DNA of 64,000 nt from Liopterus haemorrhoidalis (Eukaryota > Arthropoda > Insecta > Coleoptera > Dytiscidae): positions 52,151,466 through 52,215,465 of the forward strand of contig OZ020611.1 in assembly GCA_963971575.1 (NCBI GenBank), read 5' to 3'. Every line of letters begins with the position of its first letter. Within the stretch, counting starts at the first letter, position 1. This document shows positions 22,251 through 31,905 of this stretch, one piece after another. The position numbers and the translations under genes were made by a program. Under the pieces are notes generated by a model. It was given only the letters and a program-made list of their open reading frames with translations. It searched no databases and was not told where the DNA came from.

Positions 22251-22568
22251 CTATAGGACTGAGTGATTGTTTAAAATATAATTAAACAATCCACTCTTTT
22301 TCATTGTAAGCACCGAGAAAAAGCAGTTTAGTAAGCCTTTTGCCCAGAAGCCTATTTCTGTATCTGCATACAGTAGTTTCTGCTTTCGAAAATAAGCGCT
22401 CTGAGGAAATTTCTGTGCAATTTTATATAAGTTTTGATTGGATTTCAGAGGTGAAACTGAATTTTTCAAATACAGTGATAGTTCATGTTCAGTTTTGTTA
22501 TAACCACGTTGGCTTGTGCCTGATTTTAGTTTCCTCTTCCCATGTGCAATATCAGTATGTTCCAGCAA
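22251..22568 (-). pseudogene. hAT transposase C-terminal fragment
   Basis: The minus-strand frame MLEHTDIAHGKRKLKSGTSQ continues through NKTEHELSLYLKNSVSPLKS and AQKFPQSAYFRKQKLLYAD. This is the region before and into the hAT C-terminal dimerisation domain of BED-finger hAT transposases. A frame change near 22360 is needed to read RNRLLGKRLTKLLFLG, the end of the hATC domain. The catalytic RNase H-like core and N-terminal BED finger are absent. The fragment lies close to the right end of the surrounding hAT shell and is probably its own relic. The match rests on motif recognition only. Confidence 0.6.
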
Positions 22569-22712
22569 CCAGACGGCTGCTGAAAAAAAAAAAAAACGAT
22601 TCGATACTATACTGGGTCAAATGTACTGATATGAGTAAAGTATCGGAAGATTAGTATCGATACTAAAATCGCGATACCGAATGAAAAATATCGATATTGG
22701 TATCGTATCAGT

Positions 22713-24371
22713 TGTTGGAGACTAATTATATTTTTTGTATAGCACTGTAGCGCCCGCCTACGTTTGGTCGTAACCGTAGGACAAGACAGCGATACACAGT
22801 GGTCGACAATCTAAAAACTCGAAGGACCGGTATATAGGTAGCGCAGCGCGCCGGTAAATAGAGTGGTCTATTGTGTCGCGGACGTACGCGCAGTGAGTTG
22901 AGTAACCGCTGGTTTCAACCTTAAGGAAAGAGGGGGGATTTTAACTCTTCTGCTCCTAGGGGCAAATCTAGGTGACTGCACAAAGGAGTGGTAGCCCTCG
23001 CTGGGGAGAGAAGGGTTAAAGTCCAGGCCCACAAATAAGATGAAAGGAGGAGCCAATACTTGATGTTTCCCTTGATGACTCCTACCGACGATGTACCTAA
23101 CACGAAAATATCGTAGACTCAACTCACTGGATGTAAAGTACACCTGGCAAGATACGGTGCAATGTAAACTGGCCAGTGTACCTTGTCGGACACAATACAA
23201 ATAATACACAGTACAAAACTTATAATTAACACTATAAATCTAAATGTGTTTTGGTGAAAACCAAGCTTTAGTTCAATATTAATAGAACTACAAATAAATT
23301 TGCAACAAACAAAGGATTAAATTGCATTAATAATTTAAGAAATATCAGCTGAAGGCTCATGTAAATAAACTACAATAAATTGAATACTAATACTTGCAAA
23401 ATTAACAATAATATGCAGTATTATTCTTACTAAATTGTATTAGCTGAAGGCTATTCTAAAGAAATTAACAACAATACTAAATCTGAAACTGAAAATTAAG
23501 TAAGTTCGGAATGAACTACTATAATAAACAATATTCTCTAAACCAAAATTCAAAATAGAATATTTTCATATACAAATAAACAGAATAAAACTACAGTGTA
23601 CGACACTTAGCTGGATTCTGGATCTTCCTGAGGAGACGGAGATCCCTTCTGGAGCAGATAACAGCTGATCTGGTTTTCACACTAAATTATAAGATGCACT
23701 ATATGATTTATTCGTCAGTTTGTAACGCTGACGAATGCGGCTTTAATAACACTGTTATTTCGGGTCGTAAATCCGAAATAAACACGGCATAAAAAATAGC
23801 CGAGAAGAAAAACACTGGTTTTTAGGTTATATTACCATGCGGTCTGGAAAACGTTATTATAACGAACAGGTTAATTGATAATGAACGGTCAGCGACCTGT
23901 TAATTGCGGTTAATTAATGAATTAAATTTGCATAAATGTGCAATAAATTATGTGCAGATGGCCCTAGTTGGCCTAAAACATAGAAAATTATACAAGAATT
24001 GTGTTTGAACATTTAAATTAATTAAAATTACCAAATTGGAAAATTGGGGCGCCTAGCGGGCCCAACAAGCATCATATAAAATAATTTTATATTTCGTATT
24101 TTCAGATGACAGATGATAAATATCAGATGATAGATGACAAATGCCAGTAATAGTAGTAGTGTGCTAGGTAAAAAAAGTGAAGTAGTTGTTATTTATTATT
24201 TTATCAAACACTTTAACCAAGTTTTTTTGTGATATTTTACTAAATTTTGCATTAATTAATTACAGCATTATTGTCTAAATGAAAGTGTGTTAATTTTCTA
24301 CGAAATATATTGAAACCTGCGCGTATGCGAAATATCACGGGTAGTGACATTTTAAATACGCAAATCGAACA
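22713..24371 (+). repeat. BEL 5' LTR, interrupted
   Basis: Starts TGTTGGAGACTAATTAT and ends CGCAAATCGAACA, matching the 3' LTR. About 330 bp belong to the LTR; the rest is a 1322-bp insertion at 22746-24067. Confidence 0.92.
22746..24067. mobile_element. insertion in the BEL LTR, candidate solo LTR
   Basis: The 3' LTR lacks this block. It starts TGTAGCGCCC and ends GGGCCCAACA. It is flanked by AGCAC (22741-22745) and AGCAT (24068-24072), a 4/5 match suggesting a 5-bp duplication. TG...CA ends, a 1.3-kb length, a TATATA motif and no coding capacity suggest a solo LTR of another retrotransposon, but no second copy is in the window to prove it. Confidence 0.55.
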
Positions 24372-24375
24372 AATT

Positions 24376-24393
24376 TGGCGACCGTGACAGGAC
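24376..24393 (+). promoter_or_regulatory. tRNA-Arg primer-binding site of the BEL element
   Basis: TGGCGACCGTGACAGGAC complements the 3' end of an insect tRNA-Arg (GTCCTGTCACGGTCG plus CCA). It lies 4 bases after the 5' LTR. Confidence 0.85.
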
Positions 24394-24795
24394 AATAAGT
24401 GTCAGTTAAAGATTAATGCACAAATTTAGTGTTGACTTGTGTTTGTAACTGAATAAAGTGCCAAAAAGAATCATAACTTATATTCCAAGTGGTGTTTGTG
24501 CCGTTTTGTGTCGGTCCGCCGGGGAAAATAGTTTTGGTTACATTTGGAACAGTAAAGGCGCAATTCCACTGAGGCAACTTTTAGGCAACATGTAGCATGC
24601 GCCATTGACGCATGCTACACACAGTCTTTCCATTGAAGGAACACGAAGCGACAAGAAACAAGTCTCCTTGCCGCATGCTACAAGTTGATTGTTGTTGCCG
24701 GATCGCATGCGTCACCTCTCAACATGATTCAACGTGTCGAACAGTATCATCGTTATCCAACAGCCAACGGATCCGTGCGGCTTGTATCGTGCGAC

Positions 24796-25029
24796 ATGGA
24801 GTGGAATAATGAAAAAACTACATTATTTATTGAAGATTATCATAATTCACCCGAATTATGGAACAATAAAATTAGTAATTATAAAGACATTAGAATTAAA
24901 AATGATAAGTTAAAGCAATTGGCGAATAAATACAATTGTACGGTGGCTGAGGTAAAAAATAAAATCAAGAATTTACGTTCAGCATTCCATCGTGAGCGAA
25001 AAAAACTGCAATCAAAAAAGAGTGCTTCA
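24796..25029 (+). pseudogene. MADF-domain DNA-binding protein of a Harbinger element, 3' truncated
   Basis: From the ATG at 24796 the product starts MEWNNEKTTLFIEDYHNSPE. It continues LWNNKISNYKDIRIKNDKLK, CTVAEVKNKIKNLRSAFHRE and RKKLQSKKS, a complete MADF/Myb-SANT-like domain of about 80 residues. Harbinger elements carry such a second protein, which binds element DNA and helps bring in the transposase. Homology ends near 25029, where the antisense transposase begins, so the C-terminal part is lost. The plus-strand frame runs on to 25164 only as antisense of the transposase. Confidence 0.82.
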
Positions 25030-25283
25030 CGAAAGTTGGTATCATATTTTTTTATAGTAAGTGAGACTTTCTCAAGCAAGTACTCAAAATCTTCTTTACT
25101 CAGTCGTGTAAAATTTTTAAATAAAGCTTCATCGTCAGCAACCAAGTTGTTGTATAAATTATAATGAGTTTCTTGAACACCAACATATAGTTCTCTTCTC
25201 CACCACCGTGGCTTTCTTCTTTTTTTTTTTCGATTCAAAGCTATTACTAAATAAGCAGCTGCCGCGACTGTTTGTAAAGACAT
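25030..25283 (-). pseudogene. Harbinger transposase N-terminal fragment
   Basis: From 25283 the minus strand reads MSLQTVAAAAYLVIALNRKK, then RRKPRWWRRELYV, FKNFTRLSKEDFEYLLEKVS and KKYDTNFREALF. The RRxWWxR block, the FKNFxRxSxxxFEYLLxxV helix and the DTNFRE motif are the N-terminal signature of PIF/Harbinger (DDE_4-type) transposases. The catalytic DDE domain is missing because the deletion joins this fragment to the MADF gene. The element is therefore non-autonomous. Confidence 0.85.
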
Positions 25284-25454
25284 GATACACCAAACTGAAG
25301 TTGCCTGAATGGAATCGTTTTAGACGCATGCTACAAGTATAGACGACAAAGCGCATGCGACGTGGGGAGACAATTTCCGCATGCGACATTATTGAATTTT
25401 GTGGCACATAGTCGCACACCTATAATCAGGCGACACTAGGAAACAAGTATCATG

Positions 25455-26690
25455 CAAAAATAAGCAACTTTTGGACTTGCTGTTGACTGCAGATTCTAGC
25501 GAAGACGTTTTAACCGCTGAATTTAAGTCATGTGAGGAATATAGTAGCCGATTCGTTAAGCTGAAAATGAGATGCACGCATTTATTAAAATCAAACGTAG
25601 GTTCCGCGACTGGGAGAAGATCTTTTGACAGTCAGGGAATCCACTATAAATTAAAACTTCCTAAGATGGATTTAAGAGCGTTCGGTGGTGATGCGCGCGA
25701 CTGGCTTCCATTCTGGAGTCGATTTAAGAAGATTCATGATGATCATGACTTGGCACCAGAAGACAAAATGCAATTTTTGTTACAGGCCATGACGCCGGGT
25801 TCGCGGGTCAGGGAACTAGTAGAAAGCTATCCCCCACTTAAGAGAGATTTATGAAAAGGCTGTTGAAAGTTTAAAATCTTGCTTCGGCAGGGACAACGTA
25901 TTAGTTGAAGTGTAAGTGAGAGAGCTACTGAAGATAGTATTAAATACTGCCATGTCTGCTGGAGCGAGAATGGTTCTTGGTAGATTGTATGATAAGGTAG
26001 AAACCCCATTACGATCTTATGAAACATTGGATGTTACAACAGACAAGTGCTCTGCGATGTTGTATCCTTTGGTCGAGTCCTGCTTACCAGAGGAGTTGTT
26101 GCGAGCGTGGCAAAGATCTCATGCTTTTTCTTCACACCAACAAAACAGCATGAAATCACGACTGGAAGCATTAATGCAATTTGTCAGATCGGAAGTCGAG
26201 AATGAGGAGAAAATATCCTTAGCTGCAGAAGGCTTCGGTATACATTCAAGCGAAAGTCGATCGAAGAAAAACCAAGCTATACTAGCGTCGGCGAATCAGT
26301 GCAGTTACGTCACACGACGTAACAAACAATTGCATTGTTACAAACAATTGCATTGTTCCAAACAATACATTCGTTTGTTTCGTATTGTGACGTAACTGCA
26401 CTGATTCGCCGACGCTAGTATAGAATTCCTGAAGCGTATGTTCCAACTGCGACTGGCTTGATGACCCAAATGGTTTCTAAATGCATTTTTTGCGATGGTT
26501 TACACTGAAATGACAAATGTTTCAAAGCACGTGACCTCTCGCTGGAAGAAAAATGAAGGATTCTCGGCGAAAAACGCGCTTGTTTTCGCCGTCTCAAAAA
26601 TGAACACCAAAGCCGTAAGTGCCACGTAAAATTACGTTGTGTCATCTGCAAGAGGCAGCATGCGGTATTGTTATGCCCCGAACTTCCAAC
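25455..26690 (+). pseudogene. gag: BEL/Pao Gag with zinc knuckles, broken by shifts and a MITE
   Basis: A frame reading QLLDLLLTADSSEDVLTAEF leads to LKLPKMDLRAFGGDARDWLP, FWSRFKKIHDDHDLAPEDKM and QFLLQAMTPGSRVRELVESY, the conserved BEL Gag region (DUF1759). A frameshift at 25830 and a TAA near 25912 precede its continuation (RELLKIVLNTAMSAGARM, TTDKCSAMLYPLVESCLPEE). After the MITE at 26280-26420 the frame resumes near 26455 as CIFCDGLH and CHVKLRCVICKRQHAVLLCP, two Cys/His knuckles interrupted by two stops. Gag would form the particle and bind RNA. Confidence 0.85.
26280..26420. mobile_element. 141-bp palindromic MITE in BEL gag
   Basis: The 35-bp terminal repeats are perfect (TACTAGCGTCGGCGAATCAG onward) and flanked by TA (26278-26279 and 26421-26422). 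Between them lie two copies of ACAAACAATTGCATTGTT in tandem. The TA target suggests Tc1/mariner mobilisation. Its insertion contributes to gag breakage. Confidence 0.88.
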
Positions 26691-27740
26691 AAATAAACGA
26701 GACAATGAAGAGTCGGAGAAAGTGAAAGACAATGTTCCCGGAAGGGTCAATAATGTTTTGTTCCTACAAACTCTCCAGGTAGTCATGCGTAGTGAATTTG
26801 GAACTCGCGAGGTGCGTGCAGTCATAGATTCTGGATCACAACATTCGTACGTACTTAAATCAATGGCTGAAGAATTGCATTATCCTGTAAAACGACGAGA
26901 GAAGATCGTACATGCTCTGTTTGGAGGTGTGAATACAACGGAGCAAAACATATGTTCTACGATATTCAACTTCTCAGCAAAGAAGGGAGTTACTGTTGCA
27001 CATTCGAAGCCATAGATCAGCCTTTGATTTGTCGAGACTTGGCGCCTGTATTTTATGGTCTTTGGATGTCAAAGCTGCAGTGCCTCAATATAAAAATAAC
27101 AGATAGTAAGGACATTACTCCTATTGAGTTACTGATAGGAGCGGACGTGGCTGGTAAGCTGTTAACCGGACGCAGGCATGTCTTAAAATGTGGGTTTGTG
27201 GCAATTGAGACACTTCTTGGATGGACGCTAATGGGGAAGATCCCAATTGACCTTCCTCGAAGTGACACAACAATGACCGTTTTGTCAATTTCGTAAAAGA
27301 TATGCCCGTCGAGTAGTTGTGGCAACCGGATGTGCTCGGCATCGCAGACCCATTAGAAGAACAGTCACGCGAGACAAAGATGAACGTTATGAGATGATCA
27401 TCCCGTGGTTAGATTGTCGTCCGATGCTTCCCACTAACCATTCACTAGCAAAAAGAAAATTAAAGTCTGTTCTTAAAAAATTAGATAACTCTGGGCGAAA
27501 AGAACAGAATGGTCAAATATTCAAAGAATGGCCAAGGAAAGCTACAAGGAAAACCACAGACATAAGCGAAAATATCCATTACTTGACACATAGGCCTGTT
27601 TATAAAGAAGCGTGGAGACATGTTCCAGGAAATTTGAATCCGGCCGATTTACCACCTCGAGGGTGTTCATCCAAGTATTTGTTGGATGCGAAATGGTTGG
27701 AGGGCCCGAAATGGTTGTATGGTCCAGCAGAGAAATAGCC
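26691..27740 (+). pseudogene. pol: BEL/Pao Pol: protease region plus deleted RT/RNase H
   Basis: The retropepsin-like active site reads VRAVIDSGSQHSYVLKSMAE, in the DSG form typical of BEL (DUF1758). A frameshift near 26960 leads to PIELLIGADVAGKLLTG and LLGWTLMGKIP, the conserved second half of the same domain. A broken linker then gives [15 protein letters not shown] and, in the 27319-27738 frame, [20 protein letters not shown], the start of the RT region. A large deletion joins this to [18 protein letters not shown] and [11 protein letters not shown], the end of RNase H. The RT catalytic boxes and integrase are absent. Confidence 0.88.
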
Positions 27741-27914
27741 AGAAGAAAATCCTATGAATCAAGATGAATTTGAGGAAGAAAAACATCCTGCCACCGACCT
27801 TAGTGATGTGCATGAAAATAGGGAAGTGCGTACGTAGGGGTGACGAGTCGCGGGCGAAAACGTCTCCTAATGTAAGTGAGACACTTGTTACGTGTCGTGT
27901 CTCAGGTTGGAGAA
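27741..27914 (+). other. BEL internal 3' segment
   Basis: Remains of the pol 3' end (NPMNQDEFEEEKHPATDL) and the region before the 3' LTR. No complete domain. Confidence 0.5.
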
Positions 27915-28241
27915 TGTTGGAAACTAATTATATTTTTTGTATGGCACCCTATAAAATAAGTTTATATTTTGTATTTTCAGATGACAGATGACAAATGTCA
28001 GATGATAGATGACAAATGCCAGTAGTAGTAGTGTGCTATGTAAAAAAATGAAGTAGTTGTTATTTATGATTTTGTCAAACAGTTTAACCAATTTTTTTTG
28101 TGATATTTTACTAAATTTTGCATTAATTAATTACAGCATTATTGTCGCCATAAAAGTGTTTAATTTTTTACAAAATATATTGAAACCTACGCGTATGCGA
28201 AATATCACGGGTAGTGACATTTTAAGTACGCAAATCGAACA
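27915..28241 (+). repeat. BEL 3' LTR
   Basis: 327 bp, TGTTGGAAACTAATTAT to CAAATCGAACA, nearly identical to the 5' LTR after removing its insertion. It is followed by the TCAGT duplication. Confidence 0.93.
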
Positions 28242-28323
28242 TCAGTGGTATCGGAACATCCCTAACCACAAGGACAGTTGACCTGCCAGGATGCAGGTGA
28301 TTTTCCCATGAACTGAATGACTA

Positions 28324-28694
28324 CCCAGCAAACATTCAACTAACGGCCGATTGCTGGCAAACTGCTTTTATGCTGGTAAATTACTGGCACCAAAAGTAAG
28401 TGCAACGCCAGTATTAATAATGTAGTTCACATTTGTATTTCGCATTCCGCCTATACGAAGTACTTTACCAGCATTTTATAAGCACTCTTCTTCACTCATA
28501 CTTTTTACTTAAAACCATCAGAAATAAATCTTGCAACTAATGCGATTATTTTGCACTTTACCGTTGCTGGGCCAGCAACTGATACATCAATGGGCCAGTA
28601 ACGGCCACGGGGACACCGGGGTACTGGCCCATTACTTTCAATGCCGGGGAGTATGTGCTTTACCAGTACTGGCCCGTATAAAAATGTTTCTGGG
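28324..28694. mobile_element. candidate MITE with CCCAGCAAACAT ends
   Basis: CCCAGCAAACATT on the left and the complement of AATGTTTCTGGG on the right (one-base difference) are each flanked by TA. The 371-bp interior is GC-richer than its surroundings and has no ORF of note. Confidence 0.6.
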
Positions 28695-29053
28695 TATAGA
28701 CTGTGAACTGTCTAAAGTGTAAATAGTGAATCTTTAACTCTTCAGTCCTTCGTTTGGGAACGTTGTGAAATTGATCAAAAGGATTTTGCATTGAATCTTA
28801 TGGAAAATCGTAATTCGACTAACGAGTAATATGTACTACGAATCACCTCGTGGCACGAATTTAATTCGTTATCCGAGGTTGTACTGTAATTTTATATACC
28901 TATAAATACGGGCCGCTTTCTTAATAATTTCCCAGATCGTTTAGAATTCCCAATTCGCCACTGCTATGGGAGCTACCTAAAAAAAAAAAACAGTATGCAA
29001 GTATGGGAACCTCAGCTAATTTATTAAACAACTGAATAAAAAATACTTATATA
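28695..29053. other. non-coding stretch
   Basis: Contains an A run near 28980. No gene or repeat boundary recognised. Confidence 0.45.
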
Positions 29054-30657
29054 CTGCCTTGGACAAATGTATGGAGCACCCATGTAGTTATAATATAACA
29101 TCTAAATTTATGTACATTGTAACTTGTATATATTTAAAAAAATGTTTTTAAAATATCATTGACACATTCTAAAAGATGTGCGTCTAATCAGATAATCCAA
29201 AATTTAACAGAGTTATGATAAATCTTGAAATACAAATAAATATTGGCTCAGATCTGTCACGTTTTGTTTACAAAAAAATAAACAACTAGGGCTTGGATCA
29301 TTATTACACAAGTTTTGGAAGTGAACACTGTCTTTTTCATGTTTTATTGAGTTCAAGTGAATATTCTAAATTATATTATGGCTAAAAAACGTGAGCTCAC
29401 CATGGCAGAAAGGAGTCAAACCGTATTGCTCCATTCACAAGGACAGTCGCAGTTGAAAATAAAAAAAAAAATGGAGTGTTCACGAAAAGCCGTGCAATTT
29501 ACCATCAAAAGGTTCCAAGAGACTGATACTTATGAAAACAGACCAAAAACCGAAAGAAATCGTGCAAACACTTTCAGAGATGATCGTTTTATAAACAAAA
29601 GTGCGCAATATCGTCAAAAGAACTGGCTGGTGATCTGTGGGAGCATAGAGAAGTTAAAGATTCTTCTAGAACAATTAGAAGACGTCTAGTCTAGGAATCT
29701 AATTTGCATGGAAGAAGAGCTCGCCGAAAACAACTATTGACCAAGCGACACAAAAAACTTCGCCTTGATTTGGTCAAAAGACACTTAAATAAGACACCCG
29801 ATGAATGAGCGAAAATCATTTGATCTGATGAGTCCAATGTTAAGCATTGTAATGGTTTAATGTACTTACGAATTTAGCAGAAAAATAAATTTCCAAGCAA
29901 TTATTTTACTAAAAATATAAAATTTAATTTACTATAAATTTACGAAATAAAGGTTTGTTTTTTTCCTGGATTACATTTTTTCCTAAGGTTTTACATCCTG
30001 GAGCCATGTTTGTAAGACGTAGGACGGGTGAAACTTATCATCCTGACAGCATCATCCCTACGGTCAAATTTGGTGGTAGTAGCATCATGATCTGGGGTTG
30101 CATGTCCGCCAGTGGCTTAGGCGAAATTTTTTGTGCGAGGGACGCATTATTCTGCTCGTTATATTACCATGCTTAATGAAGTTTTGGAGCAATCAATATT
30201 AAAATTATTTGATGAAGACAACCCAGAATATGTTTTTAACAAAATAATACCCCATGTCACAAAGCCAAAGCAACAAATGAATGGTTTTCCAAACACAATG
30301 TTCCACTTTTTGCATGGCCCCCCAGTCACCAGATTTATCGACAATCATAAATTTACATTTTATGGTCGATTCTGATAAACAAGGCGTCTCTTTCCAAATG
30401 CAAATCAAAAGAAGAATTGAAGAAAATTATTGTGGACGAATGGTTCAATGTAGAATCCGATGTACGTAAAAAGCTTGTGGACAATATGCCTAAAAGGGTA
30501 CGTGCGGTAATTAAAGCACGAGGAGGTACCACAAAATATTAATAATTTTGATTAAAGTTGTCATTTAAAGCTGTATGTATTATTTTATTTACCATTTTTC
30601 CTAAATAATCCTAAAATTCAAAAAAACGTAGGGTGTTCACACATTTGTCCAAGGCTG
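29054..30657 (+). mobile_element. Tc1-like transposon
   Basis: Terminal repeats CTGCCTTGGACAAATGTATG and the complement CAGCCTTGGACAAATGTGTG differ slightly and are flanked by TA (29052-29053 and 30658-30659). The length of 1604 bp is normal for the superfamily. It carries a broken transposase in plus orientation. Confidence 0.92.
29378..30542 (+). pseudogene. Tc1-like transposase, inactive
   Basis: The product starts MAKKRELTMAERSQTVLLHS with a paired-like helix-turn-helix region (QLKIKKKMECSRKAVQFTIK) and a second DNA-binding part (ENRPKTERNRA). After frame changes the first catalytic Asp region reads SDESNV near 29830. An AT-rich block of about 110 bp (about 29855-29965) disrupts the frame. 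It resumes with VRRRTGETYHPDSIIPTVKF, IMIWGCMSASGLG and, near 30310, PQSPDLSTIINLHFMV. In the family the last motif is SPDLNPIEN, so the catalytic Glu is replaced by Ile here. The last frame ends at the TAA at 30540-30542. Stops, shifts and the lost Glu mean no activity. Confidence 0.88.
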
Positions 30658-30701
30658 TATTTCACATATAATGCACGGAACTAACACAATAAATAAGTTC
30701 G

Positions 30702-31097
30702 TTAAGCAGGACTGGATGTATTTGTTACCTCTTTTACTGTAGTCGGCGTACTTAACTTGGTAATTGCTGTTATAGATGTCGAGCCTCCTGAATGATTTTC
30801 TGAACTCACTGTGATGATAATAATAAGTATAATAAATCCCAAAATACCCATTATAATTAGCATCTTCAAATTCTTGCATCAGTATTTACGTTTGACCCGA
30901 CTGGCCGTATGTTTAAATTGGCAAGCACCTTGTTGCAGAGCATCTGCTTTACTGTCCAACTCGGACAAATTCTCTTCTCTTTCCAGAACCTTTTCTACGT
31001 TGGCTTTCATGATTTCAACCACTTCGTTCACTTGAGAATGTGCCTCTGTAAGGCGTCTGTTTTGACCGGACCATTCTGGTATTTCGTGGAGCTCCAT
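30702..31097 (-). pseudogene. synaptobrevin/VAMP-like R-SNARE with in-frame stop
   Basis: From the ATG at 31097 the minus strand reads [20 protein letters not shown] and then an R-SNARE motif: [20 protein letters not shown] with the zero-layer Arg, followed by [19 protein letters not shown]. After KRKY the next codon is TGA, where synaptobrevins have Trp. The frame then continues with a transmembrane segment (MLIIMGILGFIILIIIITV) and a Ser/Thr-rich tail to TAA at 30702-30704. VAMPs sit on vesicles and pair with syntaxin/SNAP-25 for fusion. The SNARE motif and membrane anchor are contiguous without an intron, suggesting a processed retrocopy, though a real single exon with a recent nonsense change is possible. 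The adjacent Tc1 element lies 45 bp downstream. Confidence 0.85.
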
Positions 31098-31296
31098 TAT
31101 TGCTTCCAACCTTTATAACACTTAAGCCAATGTTTATTCAGAGGAAAGTAGTATATTGGTATAAAACAAATTATAAATTCATAGCACAGAAATACTTTTA
31201 CTCACACTATCGATGCAGTAATCAAAAATTACATTCTTTGACAATAATTGTCAATTTTTTGAATGATAATCAAAGTAGAGTGAACTAAACCAATAT

Positions 31297-31350
31297 GTTT
31301 TTTATTTATTTCACGTTTATGGCCTTTGCTATAGGCATTGAATAAAAAGA
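31297..31350 (-). repeat. LINE 3' end, minus strand
   Basis: The minus strand reads GCCTATAGCAAAGGCCATAA followed by an AAATAAATAAA tail. This resembles the hairpin-containing 3' ends of insect LINEs. Confidence 0.5.
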
Positions 31351-31439
31351 CTACTAGCCAAAGAAGCAGCTGTAAATGGCTCCCTGTTAAATATTCCTCT
31401 AAACAGTAATGAGATTATGTCTTCAAATCTTCCATGACA

Positions 31440-31905
31440 ACCAATGACAACAAGAATACATGGATTCTCTACGGCTCAAAGGATCATACTACCGTCAAAT
31501 TCAACCTCTTCTTCCTAGAAAGCTTTGGTTTTCTTCCCAGCAAAGCAGATCTTTTATAGGCACTTTTATCCGGCTTAGATTTAATCACACCTCCTCTCCA
31601 TATCATCTGCATCGAATTAATACGAACCATTTATTGTTGCAATGCGCAATTCATTTTCGTAATCGTAATTTATTCATACAAAATTTAGTTGTCCAAAAAT
31701 ATCCTTACCTACCAATATTCAGACGCTTCTTGCTACTAATTCTCTAGATATTTATGAAATTATTTATAACTATATTAAAGTAGAAATTATATATCAAATT
31801 ATAAATGTAATTTTTAAGACATTGTAATCTGTTCATTTATACCTGGCTAATAGCCAAAGCAGCTAAAACCAACAAATAAAAGGAAAAATACATAAATAAA
31901 AAGAC
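31440..31905 (+). pseudogene. LINE ORF2 C-terminal fragment with 3' tail
   Basis: The frame 31460-31747 contains SRSFIGTFIRLRFNHTSSPY, HLHRI and NHLLLQCAIHF. This is the post-RT tail of I/R1/Jockey-type LINEs, in which an RLRxxH motif precedes a Cys/His cluster. The 3' part (about 31850-31905) reads GGCTAATAGCCAAAGCAGCT followed by AAATAAA-like repeats, a LINE terminus. The fragment is 5' truncated. Confidence 0.68.

Larger units (their letters stand above)
24556..25440. mobile_element. PIF/Harbinger element, internally deleted, in the BEL leader
   Basis: It interrupts the BEL leader/gag start. The left end AGGCGCAATTCCACTGAGGC follows a TAA triplet, the Harbinger target type. GCATGCTAC/GCATGCGAC motifs recur in both subterminal regions. 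It encodes a MADF protein on plus and the beginning of a Harbinger transposase on minus, facing each other, with the middle deleted. The right boundary (25320-25450) is not resolved. Confidence 0.72.
22713..28241 (+). mobile_element. BEL/Pao LTR retrotransposon with nested insertions and internal deletions
   Basis: Two LTRs (22713-24371, enlarged by an insertion, and 27915-28241) flank Gag-Pol sequence. The whole is bounded by an exact 5-bp duplication TCAGT (22708-22712 and 28242-28246). A tRNA-Arg primer site follows the 5' LTR. Gag, zinc knuckles, the BEL-type protease and short parts of RT and RNase H are readable. The RT core and integrase are deleted. It is inserted within the right terminal region of the hAT shell. 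Confidence 0.93.
14627..28264. mobile_element. hAT element shell, TAGGGAT family, 13.6 kb with nested insertions
   Basis: The left end is TAGGGATATGCGATAC and the right end complement is TAGGGATGTTCCGATAC. Both are flanked by the identical 8-bp duplication ACCACAAG (14619-14626 and 28265-28272), diagnostic of hAT transposition. Subterminal TATCGATA repeats occur near both ends. A hAT transposase C-terminal relic lies at 22251-22568. Nearly all the length comes from later insertions: an I-type LINE fragment, a MITE, a full LINE and a BEL element. The same end family bounds 59299-63413. Confidence 0.88.

Noticed and set aside
22868..23209. Minus-strand ORF of 113 codons with a proline/serine-rich C terminus
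   Set aside because: Lies in the LTR-like insertion, with no known domain and typical of chance frames in GC-richer LTR sequence.
14627..28264. A single giant autonomous transposon with cargo genes
   Set aside because: Internal units each have their own target duplications and ends, so the size results from sequential nesting, not cargo carried by one element.
30133..30408. Minus-strand ORFs as an independent gene in the Tc1 element
   Set aside because: They overlap the recognisable transposase C-terminal half in antisense.
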